37,125 bases of DNA from a virus: positions 1 to 37,125 of the IMG/VR virus record IMGVR_UViG_3300027985_000690; one strand, written 5' to 3'. The notes under the pieces were generated by a model that was not told where the DNA came from, ran no database searches, and saw only the letters and a list, made by a program, of their open reading frames with translations. Of the stretch, positions 23,860-31,104 are shown one piece after another. How positions within the stretch are numbered: position 1 is the stretch's first letter; each line of letters begins with the position of its first letter. Made by a program: the position numbers and the translations under genes.

Positions 23860-24930
23860 ATGCTCAGGATCCTTGCGGTTTCTCTTGTTCTGGCGTCTGT
23901 CTTGCTTGGTGGCACGGTCCTTGCGCAGGATCTGCCAGAGGCCCGCTGGCGCAGGATCGGCGGGTCGGCGGCAGTCAACGACGCCACGCACCCGATCTAC
24001 ACGGCGCCCAGCACGGGGGCAGTGTCGGACGTGAACCTCTCGCAAGTGGCGGGCGTGGCCGTCTCTGCGGGCGCTGGGGCGGTGGCGGCTGGCACCCAGC
24101 GTGTCACCCTGGCCAGCGACGATCCGGCCGTGGCGGCCCTCGTGACGGTCTCTGGCTGGAGCCTCGGGGCTGCGGCCGTGGATGCCACCACGCTGCGCAC
24201 GGTCGAGGCGTCCAACTCGCTGCTCACGCTGGCTGCTCAGACCATCGCCGGCTGGACGCTCGGCGGCGGACTGGCAGACGCCACCACGCAGCGGGTCTAC
24301 GAGGCCGACGATTCGCTCCTATCCGCTGGCGTCCAGGCGATCGCTGACGCCGTAGCGGCTCCCGGTGGCCCGATCCCGCCTTCGGTTGTGCTGCTCGGCG
24401 GAGACGACGGGATCGCTACTCGGGCGCTGGTCGCAGACACCGCAGGGGCCCTGACCGTGGCGGCGGCGCAGCTTCCGGCCGCGCTCGGGGCGCAGGCTCA
24501 GGCGGACTCGCTGAGCGTCGTGCAGGCCACGGCGGACGTGTGGGAGACCAACCAGACGCAGATCGCTGGCACGGCGGTGGACGTTGGCGCCGGGGCGGAC
24601 TCGGCGGGCTCGCTGCGGGTGGTCGAGGCCAGCCGGGACGGGTCGGCCTACTCTGGCGGGACCGTCACCCAGGGCGCCGGGGACACCACGATCGCTGCCC
24701 GTGCGGCTCGCAAGTGGGCGCTTGTGCAGAATGTTGACGCGGGCGGGGCCCTCTGTGTGGCCCTTGGCGCGACCACGAACGCGTGCGCTGACTGCCACTT
24801 GCTGGACGCAGCGGCGGCCGCTGGCGAGTCCGGCGGCACCTGGCAGATCGGAGACTGGGGCGGGGCGATCTCCGTCTGCGCCCCCGACGCTGGGACCACG
24901 ATCTCGTATCGGGTCACCGAGGCCTACTGA
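23860..24930 (+). CDS. Predicted secreted phage protein with beta repeats
   Basis: A 356-residue protein. The first 22 residues form a clear Sec signal peptide: a basic MLR, a hydrophobic core AVSLVLASVLL, and VLA before Q23. The body is Ala/Thr/Val-rich with repeated DATTLRTVEASNSLL-like and VDVGAGADSAGSLRVVEAS-like units. It ends in a beta-sandwich domain (RKWALVQNVDAGG...YRVTEAY) of the kind often found at the C-terminus of phage fibre or tip proteins. It has four Cys in that last domain. The signal peptide on a tail-region protein is unusual. Its stop overlaps the next ATG (TGATG). Confidence 0.65.
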   Translation: MLRILAVSLVLASVLLGGTVLAQDLPEARWRRIGGSAAVNDATHPIYTAPSTGAVSDVNLSQVAGVAVSAGAGAVAAGTQRVTLASDDPAVAALVTVSGWSLGAAAVDATTLRTVEASNSLLTLAAQTIAGWTLGGGLADATTQRVYEADDSLLSAGVQAIADAVAAPGGPIPPSVVLLGGDDGIATRALVADTAGALTVAAAQLPAALGAQAQADSLSVVQATADVWETNQTQIAGTAVDVGAGADSAGSLRVVEASRDGSAYSGGTVTQGAGDTTIAARAARKWALVQNVDAGGALCVALGATTNACADCHLLDAAAAAGESGGTWQIGDWGGAISVCAPDAGTTISYRVTEAY

Positions 24931-25517
24931 TGCGCCGGGCTACCGCTGGCTGGCTGATGGCCGCTGCGCTGCTCGGCATCTTCGCCATGGCCCAGATCTC
25001 GCAGCCCTTCCCTGCTCGGCTAGACATGCTCGGCGGTGTCCCGACCGTCGATTGGGTCCACCATGAGGTCCACGACGGGCACACGTTTCTGGCTACCGAT
25101 CTGCAGACGATCAACGCCGGAGTGCCCAATCGGACGGTGTGGACGCTGACGACGGCGGCCAATGCCGCCCACACTCTCTGCGCAGTCACAACCAACGGAG
25201 AGGTGGAGATCTACGTCAACAAGTCGCCTACCATCTCTGCGGCCGGCGTTTTGGGCTCCCCGGTCAACTTGAACACGGCGAGTGCGGTTGTCCCAGTTAC
25301 CACCGTGCACCGCAACGTTACGCTGTCGGCGGACGGGACCAAGCACGGAGTCTGGCTTGTCGGTACTTCGGCTCCTGCGTCTCGTGTCGGCGGCGGCGTT
25401 CGTCTCGGGCAGGAGTCGTTGATCGGTCCGTCCAGCACATACGCGGTGATCGCCGTAGCGACGAACAACGGAACCAAGGTGGCGATCGAGTGCTCTTGGT
25501 ACGAGGAGACCCCATGA
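24930..25517 (+). CDS. Predicted secreted protein
   Basis: A 195-residue protein coupled to the previous gene. It has a twin-Arg-like basic start (MRRATAGW), a hydrophobic core (LMAAALLGIFAM) and a likely cleavage after A21 (AMA before Q22). The mature part is beta-rich (NRTVWTLTTAANAAHTLCAV, VEIYVNKSPTISAAG) with two Cys that could form a disulfide. No family recognised. Its stop overlaps the next start (ATGA). It is the second of three consecutive genes with signal peptides. Confidence 0.65.
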   Translation: MRRATAGWLMAAALLGIFAMAQISQPFPARLDMLGGVPTVDWVHHEVHDGHTFLATDLQTINAGVPNRTVWTLTTAANAAHTLCAVTTNGEVEIYVNKSPTISAAGVLGSPVNLNTASAVVPVTTVHRNVTLSADGTKHGVWLVGTSAPASRVGGGVRLGQESLIGPSSTYAVIAVATNNGTKVAIECSWYEETP

Positions 25518-26641
25518 CCGCCCTGCGATCTCTAGTCCTGGCGCTCGCTCTGCTGCTCCCGGTCCCCGCCCTGGCCCAGGGCCTCGGGTGCCCGGGGATC
25601 GCGCAGCCCTGCGGGGCGTCCACGCCGGCCCCCACCGAAGACACCGTCTACACCTACCCCGTCCAGGCGCAGGCCAGCACGGGCGGCTACGGCGGCTCCC
25701 TGGCCTACTCGCTGACGCAGATCGTCCGCTTCCTGGCCGACGACCACCCGACGATCTCGGGCCCCGGCTGGACCGTGGTAGAGGCCCGCAGCGACGGCGG
25801 GCGGGAGATCCCCGCCACCCCCACGGACGTGGACAGCCTGGTCTCGGCGGTCTCGTGGAAGGGCGACGGCTCCGGGCTTGCCGCAGGCGATTGGATCGTG
25901 CTCCGTTCGGCGGCCAGCATCGAGACGGCCGAGCGCTTCATGATGTACCTCGAACAAGACCAGTCCGATCGCGCCTACGTCTGGATGTTCCCGTCGGACA
26001 ACTTCGTCGCCCAGGGAGCCGGCAACCAAAGCCCGCCGACCATCGCAGACGGTCTGCCCGCTGCCCCCGGTGTGGCCCCGGCCAGCCCGGTGAGCTTCTC
26101 GACCTTCGTTGACGGCGGCACCATGCACGTCGCGGCGACGGCTGCGGCGGTCGGCCTGTGGCGAGACCGCACGGCGGCCACCAACATTGACTGGCTCTAC
26201 GTCGGGCAGGTCACCACGCTTGGGGGCCCGGCGGACGCTCGCCCCTTCGTGATCAGCACCAACCCCGGCGTGGTCTACACCGGGATCGCCGGCGGCGTCA
26301 CTTTCGGCACCCGGCTCAGCTACGACGGGACAGCGCTGGTCACGGTCCAGTATACGGACTTCTACAACGCCAGCGCGGTGGGCTACCTGCAGAACACCAC
26401 CATCGGCCCGGACGCCGCCCGGTTCGAGATGCTGGACCAGTGGCTCCAGGTAAGCGTGGCCAGCAACAGCGCCCTTTTCCGGCCCCGGCTGGTCAAGGCG
26501 GTCGCCACCCGGATCGCCACCAAGGACGCCATTGACGCTGACGGCTGGACGGGCGGGGACCCGGACTACGTCTGCATCCGCACGGTGGCCACTGCGGGAT
26601 CGGTCTGCCTGCCGTCCGACGGCGTGACGGCGTGGCCATGA
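25514..26641 (+). CDS. Predicted secreted protein, third of a series
   Basis: A 375-residue protein starting at ATG 25514 by ATGA overlap. The signal peptide is clear: MTALR, hydrophobic LVLALALLLPVP, ALA before Q22. The mature N-terminus has CPGIAQPC and the C-terminus has YVCIRTVATAGSVC, each possibly a disulfide pair. The middle is beta-rich with jelly-roll-like segments. No enzymatic motif. It could be exported by the infected cell, or be a virion protein assembled from a periplasmic pool; neither can be decided here. The next gene begins within its stop (ATGA). Confidence 0.65.
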   Translation: MTALRSLVLALALLLPVPALAQGLGCPGIAQPCGASTPAPTEDTVYTYPVQAQASTGGYGGSLAYSLTQIVRFLADDHPTISGPGWTVVEARSDGGREIPATPTDVDSLVSAVSWKGDGSGLAAGDWIVLRSAASIETAERFMMYLEQDQSDRAYVWMFPSDNFVAQGAGNQSPPTIADGLPAAPGVAPASPVSFSTFVDGGTMHVAATAAAVGLWRDRTAATNIDWLYVGQVTTLGGPADARPFVISTNPGVVYTGIAGGVTFGTRLSYDGTALVTVQYTDFYNASAVGYLQNTTIGPDAARFEMLDQWLQVSVASNSALFRPRLVKAVATRIATKDAIDADGWTGGDPDYVCIRTVATAGSVCLPSDGVTAWP

Positions 26642-27357
26642 GTCCTGCGGACTGCCCCGACGGATCCGGCCCCCTCGGCCTGCCCGACCTCTCCCGCACC
26701 CTGCCCGACGTGCGCAGCGCTGGCGAGGCTGTCGTCGCCTGGGCCCTGGCCCAGTGGGAGCAGGGGATCCGCGACCGGCCCGAGGACTACGACCGGATCA
26801 CCCCCTACCTCCGAGCGGTTGGGGACGCTCGGGACTACCCTGCCCGCAGCAAGGGCCGTGACTATCAGTGGTGCGGCGCCTTCGCTGGGGCCGCCTGGCG
26901 CTCCGTCGGGCTTCACCCCGAGATCGCCCGGGCGCTCTGGCCGTCCACCTACCGGCTGGCGCTCTTTGGGCAGTACCGCACCGACCGCAACATTTGGCCG
27001 TCCGACCGGGTTGCCCTGCCCGGCGGCGAGCGGCTGAGCCTGCGGGATCTCCACGCAGGGGCGCCCCGCTACTGCGAGATCGTGCCGCCCGGGGCTCGCC
27101 CGAGACTGCCGCTACGCCCGGGTGACGTGTGCTGCGTCGGGTCAGTGGACGGGCCATGGTGGGGCTTGCACGTCGTGATCGCTGAGCGGGTCGAGGGGGC
27201 GCACGTCCATACGATCGAGGGCAACGGCGTCGGGGAACTGGGCGCCGGCCTTGGGCGTGGTGAGGGCGTCGTGCGCAATGCCCGCCCGCTGGATACCGTC
27301 CGCCTACACTTGCGCCCCAGCCCTTGGGATCTCGTGACCGACCCGGCGTACATCTAG
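26638..27357 (+). CDS. Endolysin-type peptidase (CHAP/NlpC-P60-like)
   Basis: A 239-residue protein with the layout of a Cys-His peptidase or amidase. YQWCGAFAGAAW holds the likely nucleophile Cys79. GDVCCVGSVDG then leads to WWGLHVVIAER with His178, and HTIEGNG with Asn196 completes the C-H-N pattern. Such enzymes cut peptidoglycan peptides or amide bonds. It starts the lysis cassette: a one-TM protein and a holin-like protein follow within 1.2 kb. There is no signal peptide, so release through a holin is expected. ATG 26638 overlaps the previous stop; GTG 26632 is an alternative. Confidence 0.75.
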   Translation: MSPADCPDGSGPLGLPDLSRTLPDVRSAGEAVVAWALAQWEQGIRDRPEDYDRITPYLRAVGDARDYPARSKGRDYQWCGAFAGAAWRSVGLHPEIARALWPSTYRLALFGQYRTDRNIWPSDRVALPGGERLSLRDLHAGAPRYCEIVPPGARPRLPLRPGDVCCVGSVDGPWWGLHVVIAERVEGAHVHTIEGNGVGELGAGLGRGEGVVRNARPLDTVRLHLRPSPWDLVTDPAYI

Positions 27358-27405
27358 CGCAGCGATGCGGTATACTGAGGCCGCACCATGACGGAGGGGC
27401 GGCCC

Positions 27406-27771
27406 ATGAACGGCGGCACGAACGGTCACGCAGGCTGGCTACAGACGATCTCGGTCGGCCTCGGGATTGCTGCGATCCTTGGGGCTGCGCTTCTCTTCTT
27501 GGGCGATTCCCGCTATTTGCGCCAGGCTCAGGCCCGCCGGACGGTCGCTGAGGTCGTGCAAGCCGAAGGCCAGACCCGGGCCGCCGCTGAATCTGAGGCC
27601 GCCGAAAACCGCCGAGATCACACAGCAATCCAGCGAGAACTTGCAGACCGCCTGGGCCGCATCGAGACCAGCCAACAGACCATGCTAGAGGCCCTCCGCC
27701 GCCTGGAAGACCGCCAGGACCGGGCTGCGGCGACGCAGCGGGCCCCGGCCCGTCGCACGGTGCGGCAGTAG
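27406..27771 (+). CDS. Single-TM protein in the lysis cassette (spanin- or holin-like)
   Basis: A 121-residue protein. ATG 27406 is preferred because GGAGGGG lies 7 bases upstream; ATG 27388 is an alternative. One transmembrane segment is at about residues 15-36 (ISVGLGIAAILGAALLFLG). It is followed by a long charged helical coiled coil (AQARRTVAEVVQAEGQTRAA through LRRLEDRQDRAA) and a basic tail. This N-in, C-out topology with a periplasmic coiled coil resembles an i-spanin, but there is no partner o-spanin lipoprotein. A lysis or membrane-adaptor role is inferred from its neighbours. Confidence 0.6.
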   Translation: MNGGTNGHAGWLQTISVGLGIAAILGAALLFLGDSRYLRQAQARRTVAEVVQAEGQTRAAAESEAAENRRDHTAIQRELADRLGRIETSQQTMLEALRRLEDRQDRAAATQRAPARRTVRQ

Positions 27772-28472
27772 TGCCCTCGCCCACAAAGACGCTCCTTGCC
27801 GGCGACCTGCACATCCCGTGCCACGATCCGGCGGCGGTCGATGCGCTGCTTGCTCGGCTGCGGGCATGGCGGCCGCAACACCTGGTCATCCTTGGCGATC
27901 TGCTAGACTGCGCCACGGTCGGGCGGTGGCCCAAAGCGCCCAGCACGCCGAACCTTGCCGCCGAGATTGAGACCGGACGCAAGATCCTGGCCAAGATCCG
28001 CAAGGCCGCTGGCAGCGCCAGGCTCCAAGTCTGCGAGGGCAACCACGAGTCAAGACTGGCCCGCATGATCTGGACTCGGGCGGCCGGGCTAGACGGGCTC
28101 CCGGGCCTTTCGATCCGTGAGCTGCTAGGGATCTCTGAGGCCGAATGGCTGCCCTATGGCGTGCTTGCTCGGGCCCCTGGCGTCGTCGCCTACCACGGGG
28201 CGCTGGCTCGGGCCAGGGCCGGCACGACTGCACACGGGGAGCTCCAGCGGATCGGCACGGCGGCCCCGGTCCTCGTCACCGGGCATACCCACCGGCTAGC
28301 CCGTGTCTCTCGCACGGACCAGGCTGGGACGTGGGTGGCGTGCGAGGCCGGGTGCCTGGCGGGCGACGGGGCGGCAAGCTACATCATCGGACAGCCAGAC
28401 TGGCAACGGGGCTGGGTCGAGGTCACGACACGGCGGACGGGAGCGCCTGACGTGCGCTGCGTCGCTGTCTAG
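27771..28472 (+). CDS. Calcineurin-like metallophosphoesterase
   Basis: A 233-residue protein with the complete metallophosphoesterase signature in order: GDLH at 11-14, GDLLD at 42-46, GNHE at 90-93, YHG at 141-143 and GHTH at 171-174. These bind two metal ions and hydrolyse phosphoesters; the substrate cannot be read from the sequence. GTG 27771 shares one base with the preceding stop (TAGTG). It lies between the one-TM protein and the holin-like gene, a common insertion point for phage accessory enzymes. It may act on nucleotides, nucleic acid ends or a phosphoprotein. Confidence 0.9.
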   Translation: MPSPTKTLLAGDLHIPCHDPAAVDALLARLRAWRPQHLVILGDLLDCATVGRWPKAPSTPNLAAEIETGRKILAKIRKAAGSARLQVCEGNHESRLARMIWTRAAGLDGLPGLSIRELLGISEAEWLPYGVLARAPGVVAYHGALARARAGTTAHGELQRIGTAAPVLVTGHTHRLARVSRTDQAGTWVACEAGCLAGDGAASYIIGQPDWQRGWVEVTTRRTGAPDVRCVAV

Positions 28473-28481
28473 GAGGGCAAC

Positions 28482-28742
28482 GTGGACGAGCAAAAGAGCG
28501 TCTGGCGGCTAGTCGCTGAGCGAGTGATCTCGCGCAAGTTGGCAGTGTGGGCAGTGGCCTGCGGCCTGCTTCTGGCTGGCATGATCTCTGAGCAGACGTG
28601 GCTCTGGGTGTCTGCGATCTTCGTCGGTGTAGAGGGGGCAGAAAAGCTCGCCCCGCCCGTGATCGCAAGGGCTGTGGCTACGCTGAGGGGGGTCGGCGGC
28701 AAGGAGAAGGGAGCGGAAGGCGAGGCGAAGAACGGGGGCTAG
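28482..28742 (+). CDS. Holin-like membrane protein
   Basis: An 86-residue protein starting at GTG 28482 with AGGAGGG upstream. Two hydrophobic segments, about residues 20-35 (LAVWAVACGLLLAGM) and 38-55 (TWLWVSAIFVGVEGA), are joined by a short turn. A basic, Gly/Lys/Glu-rich C-terminal tail follows. Size, two-TM layout and linkage to an endolysin fit a class II holin. Its stop shares the CTAG at 28739-28742 with the stop of the convergent gene. Confidence 0.7.
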   Translation: MDEQKSVWRLVAERVISRKLAVWAVACGLLLAGMISEQTWLWVSAIFVGVEGAEKLAPPVIARAVATLRGVGGKEKGAEGEAKNGG

Positions 28743-29104
28743 CCAAGCAGCGCAAACCGGCTCGCCAGCTTTCCCAGCGCCCAGCGCTCTTCCGGCCCGG
28801 CCCACTCCAGCACTTGCCGCCACACTCGGCCCAGGTCGTCGTCATCCAGCACGCCCAGGTCGGTCTGCCAGTAGCCCTGCTCGGCCTCGAACGGCAGCAC
28901 CAGCCCGGTTGGGTCCTCTGCGCAGGCGACCGCCACGGCGGCCGGCAGGGATGCGATCGTCGTGCCCAGGCACTCAGGGCAGATCAGGTGCACCTGGTAC
29001 CAGTCCCCGGGCTGCTCCCACGTCGTGTCGATCTCGGGCCACGGGTGCGCAGTCGGGCTGGCTTTGCAGCGGTAGCAGACTCGGCCGGTTGCTTCCGTGA
29101 TCAT
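28739..29104 (-). CDS. Zinc-ribbon hypothetical protein
   Basis: A 121-residue protein, the last gene of the leftward unit. CYRC near residue 10 and CPEC near residue 42 form a zinc-ribbon-like CxxC pair. The C-terminal half is acidic with DDDDLGRVWRQVLEWAGPEERW. The ATG is coupled to the upstream frameshifted gene by ATGA. The stop overlaps that of the holin-like gene on the other strand. Function unknown. Confidence 0.7.
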   Translation of the reverse strand: MITEATGRVCYRCKASPTAHPWPEIDTTWEQPGDWYQVHLICPECLGTTIASLPAAVAVACAEDPTGLVLPFEAEQGYWQTDLGVLDDDDLGRVWRQVLEWAGPEERWALGKLASRFALLG

Positions 29105-29626
29105 CGCTCCCCCCTCATGACCCGCCCGGCCTCGGCCAGGCGTCGGCAGATTTCCTCGTAGCGCTGGCGGGACTGCTCGCCACGGCCTCGCAAGTGGGCG
29201 CTGAGTTGGCGCAGCAACTCGGTCACGACGCCGTGCGGAGTCAGGATGCCGGCGGCCAGGGGCCTCGCGGGCGGAGCAGTGCAAGATCTCGGCATCAAAC
29301 CCGCCGTTGTAGCAGTCCCAAGCGATCCAACCAAGATCCAACTTGGGCCGCTGCTCGACGTAGGCCACTACTGCCCACCCGGCCGTCATCGTATTGCCAC
29401 CGCAGACAATCGACTGCGGCCGCCCTCCAGCTAGCACAACGACACGGTGGCTTACGCCTGGCAGATCGGTGGCCAGCGCATCAAAGGCCGGCGCTACGGC
29501 GTCAAGCGCAGCCTGAATTGCCCGGACTTTTTCCGCTCTGGCAGAGTCCCTGGCAGCGATCTGGGCGTCGTAGCTGCCGGCCAACTCCAGCGCCAAGCTG
29601 GCAACGTTTGCTGGGTCTTCGTGCAT
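29101..29626 (-). pseudogene. Frameshifted paralogue of the gene at 32379-32867
   Basis: From ATG 29626 the frame encodes MHEDPANVASLALELAG and continues to the CSAREA segment, then shifts. One base further on, the correct continuation LAAGILTPHGVVTELLRQL runs to a TGA at 29101, coupled by ATGA to the next gene. The break is at a run of four G (29259-29262 on the plus strand). With one base fewer the junction reads REALAAGIL, matching REALGAGIL of the intact paralogue at 32379-32867. The repaired protein would be 174 residues. Either a real mutation, a programmed shift or a sequencing error. Function of the family unknown. Confidence 0.8.
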
Positions 29627-29650
29627 GGTGTCTCCTGCCCTCCCGGGGCT
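29627..29650 (-). promoter_or_regulatory. Partial copy of the conserved leader hairpin
   Basis: Between the upstream stop and ATG 29626 the leftward sequence reads AGCCCCGGGAGGGCAGGAGA, close to the second hairpin and ribosome binding site of the full leaders at 30657 and 33231. No promoter boxes precede it, so only the translational part is kept. Confidence 0.5.
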
Positions 29651-30022
29651 CTACAGAAGGTCGAACGGGTAAGGAGCCCCGATCTGCCTGCAACACTGGT
29701 ACAGTTCCTTGACTGCTTCGTCAATTGCTTTGCTCACCGCGTCGGTCCTTGCCTCCTCTTTGTCCAGCGCTTTCATGCGCTTTGCAAGAATCCGCCGGTC
29801 TTCTTCTCGCTGTTCTGGGCTCAAAGGGGCCGAAGCGCTAGCGCAAGAGCACTGCCGGCCAAGCCACGAAACCGGCACAGGTCGCTCAAGCGTAGAGCAC
29901 CATGCATACGATCTGTCGTCAACCTCTTTGTAGTAGCCTGGGTACCAGTTCCATTCCTTTTTGTCGCTATACCAGTCTTCGTCATATTCAAGTCGCCACT
30001 CACCATCGACCCAGATTTTCAT
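29651..30022 (-). CDS. Aromatic-rich hypothetical protein
   Basis: A 123-residue protein starting at ATG 30022, coupled to the upstream gene by ATGA. The N-terminal 40 residues are unusually rich in Trp and Tyr (KIWVDGEWRLEYDEDWY, then EWNWYPGYYKEV), followed by a Cys/Ser segment (RQCSCASAS) and a charged helix (EEDRRILAKRMKALDKEEAR) that ends in a helical Cys-containing tail. No family recognised. An upstream in-frame start at 30076 would lengthen it by 18 residues but overlaps more. Confidence 0.65.
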   Translation of the reverse strand: MKIWVDGEWRLEYDEDWYSDKKEWNWYPGYYKEVDDRSYAWCSTLERPVPVSWLGRQCSCASASAPLSPEQREEDRRILAKRMKALDKEEARTDAVSKAIDEAVKELYQCCRQIGAPYPFDLL

Positions 30023-30231
30023 GGCATAACCTCTTGCCAGGACCGTCCGCCGGGCATGCCAATAAACCGAGGACAAGGCAGCCCATGCTTTCGTGCGTAC
30101 TCGCAGACGCGCTTTTGCGCAACCAGCAGATCGTCCAGCCTTTGTTGCTGGATCTTCTGCTTGCGGTCAAGTGCAAAGTCTCGTGTGCGCAAGTCTTCCC
30201 ACGTGAACGGCTTGTCTTCCGCTTTGTCCAT
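30019..30231 (-). CDS. Small basic hypothetical protein
   Basis: A 70-residue protein, ATG 30231, with a GGGAGGGCAG-type ribosome binding site that is a degenerate copy of the conserved leader. The sequence is helical and charged (TWEDLRTRDFALDRKQKIQQQRLDDL) and ends in a short GLPCPRFIGMPGGRSWQ tail. No family recognised. It is followed by an ATGA overlap to the next gene. Confidence 0.65.
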   Translation of the reverse strand: MDKAEDKPFTWEDLRTRDFALDRKQKIQQQRLDDLLVAQKRVCEYARKHGLPCPRFIGMPGGRSWQEVMP

Positions 30232-30301
30232 GTCTGCCCTCCCGGTGCTCTTGCTGCTGTCCAGCGTCCGACTCAGACCCGGATCGCTCCGAGGCTGAGG
30301 C

Positions 30302-30318
30302 GGCCCCTGGACGGGGCC
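30302..30318 (-). terminator. GC hairpin after the small-gene cassette
   Basis: GGCCCC (30302-30307) and GGGGCC (30313-30318) pair with a 5-base loop, 7 bases downstream of the stop at 30325 in the leftward direction. No T-run follows. It may be a weak terminator or 3' stabiliser. The rest of the 93-base gap to 30231 is unassigned except for the ribosome binding site of the next gene. Confidence 0.4.
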
Positions 30319-30324
30319 TAGGTT

Positions 30325-30531
30325 CTAGCGGTCGGCCTGCTCCAGCACGATGCGGCGGCAGGTAGCGACCGCCCGTCGGTTGCCCTGAAGCGCACGTTTG
30401 CAGGTCTGCGCCAGTTCGGAGTCGCCGGCGGCCCCAGCCTCTACCCAGAGCGTCTCGATCTGGCGCTCACTGAAGGCCCACCCGGCCAGGGTGCGGCCCG
30501 ACGGCGGGCGGCTACGCTCAGGCTGTGGCAA
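30325..30531 (-). CDS. Helical frame, probable second part of the preceding gene
   Basis: A 68-residue frame with no good start; TTG 30531 is the only candidate inside it. From FSERQIETLWVEAGAAGDSE onward it shows a helical pattern, with AGDSELAQTCKRALQGN and a final helix. I read it as the natural C-terminal half of the gene begun at 30656, reached by a -1 shift. It may instead be a separate small gene. Confidence 0.45.
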   Translation of the reverse strand: MPQPERSRPPSGRTLAGWAFSERQIETLWVEAGAAGDSELAQTCKRALQGNRRAVATCRRIVLEQADR

Positions 30532-30656
30532 GTCGTGTAGTGCCCAGCCACGTCGTCGTAGACGCTCACGGCGCCGTTGTCGTCGACCTTGATCCGGTAC
30601 TCGGAGCGGGTGAAGGCTGCGAAGGTCTTGCAGGTCATGGTGGTGTAGTTGGCCAT
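30441..30656 (-). CDS. Small protein, first part of a probable frameshifted gene
   Basis: A 71-residue frame from ATG 30656, the first gene after the promoter/leader at 30657-30742. The first 48 residues (MANYTTMTCKTFAAFTRSEY through YDDVAGHYTTCHSLS) look like a compact beta protein of a type common in phages and bacteria. The last 24 residues are Arg/Pro-rich and look like out-of-frame sequence. The frame overlaps 30325-30531, whose C-terminal helices look like the natural continuation, so a one-base loss around 30480-30510 is likely. Function unknown. Confidence 0.6.
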   Translation of the reverse strand: MANYTTMTCKTFAAFTRSEYRIKVDDNGAVSVYDDVAGHYTTCHSLSVAARRRAAPWPGGPSVSARSRRSG

Positions 30657-30742
30657 TGTGTGTCTCCGCCCCTCCCGGGGCTCCGTGGGGCTCGCTGCCC
30701 CGTCGATGAATCCACTATCTCAGATCCGGTCCCGGCCGTCAA
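30657..30742 (-). promoter_or_regulatory. Promoter P2 and conserved structured leader
   Basis: Read leftward: TTGACG (30742-30737), a 17-base spacer, GATAGT (30719-30714), then a 57-base leader to ATG 30656. Thirteen bases TTTTCTTGTTGAC including most of the -35 box are identical to promoter P1. The leader holds GGGGC-AGCGA-GCCCC and GCCCC-GGGA-GGGGC hairpins followed by a GGAG ribosome binding site. It matches the P1 leader at 47 of 57 positions. Confidence 0.8.
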
Positions 30743-30750
30743 CAAGAAAA

Positions 30751-31104
30751 TCACTCGGCGCTGACTTTTCCCCTGCGCCGGCAGGCCGCCTCGCTCGTGG
30801 CCCCGCACTCGGCCAGCGGCAACTCGCAGACCCGGCAGATCGGCGACCAGCCCGGGGCCCGCAGGTAGCGAACGTGCGTTGCTCCGGTGGCCAGGTGCTC
30901 AGCCCGAGTCGCCAGGCGCTCGGAGATCCGCTCCCGCTCTGCTGCGTCGTCTAGCAGGTCCTCGGCCAGGCGAATCGCCTCGATCGAGCGGTCCAGAGCT
31001 GACAGCGTCTCTGCGGACCCTGCGCCCTCCAGTAGGCCCGTGCGCAACGACTCTAGGATCCTGCGCCCGCGCCAAGCGGCCACTGCGGCATGCCGGTTTG
31101 TCAT
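30751..31104 (-). CDS. Hypothetical protein with C-terminal Cys cluster
   Basis: A 117-residue protein coupled by ATGA to the gene upstream. Residues 1-75 are helical and charged (SALDRSIEAIRLAEDLLDDA). The C-terminal 35 residues hold CRVC and two further Cys, plausibly a zinc site. The stop lies only 9 bases before the -35 box of promoter P2. Function unknown. Confidence 0.65.
   Translation of the reverse strand: MTNRHAAVAAWRGRRILESLRTGLLEGAGSAETLSALDRSIEAIRLAEDLLDDAAERERISERLATRAEHLATGATHVRYLRAPGWSPICRVCELPLAECGATSEAACRRRGKVSAE

Noticed and set aside
24793-24807. CADCH, a c-type heme motif, in the secreted protein at 23860-24930
   Set aside because: It is a single CxxCH in a C-terminal beta-sandwich typical of phage tip proteins, with no distal ligand pattern. 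Chance is more likely than heme binding.
27371-27376. TATACT as a lysis-gene promoter
   Set aside because: The -10-like box has no convincing -35 box at 16-18 bases, and the upstream gene is only about 14 bases away, so operon transcription is enough.
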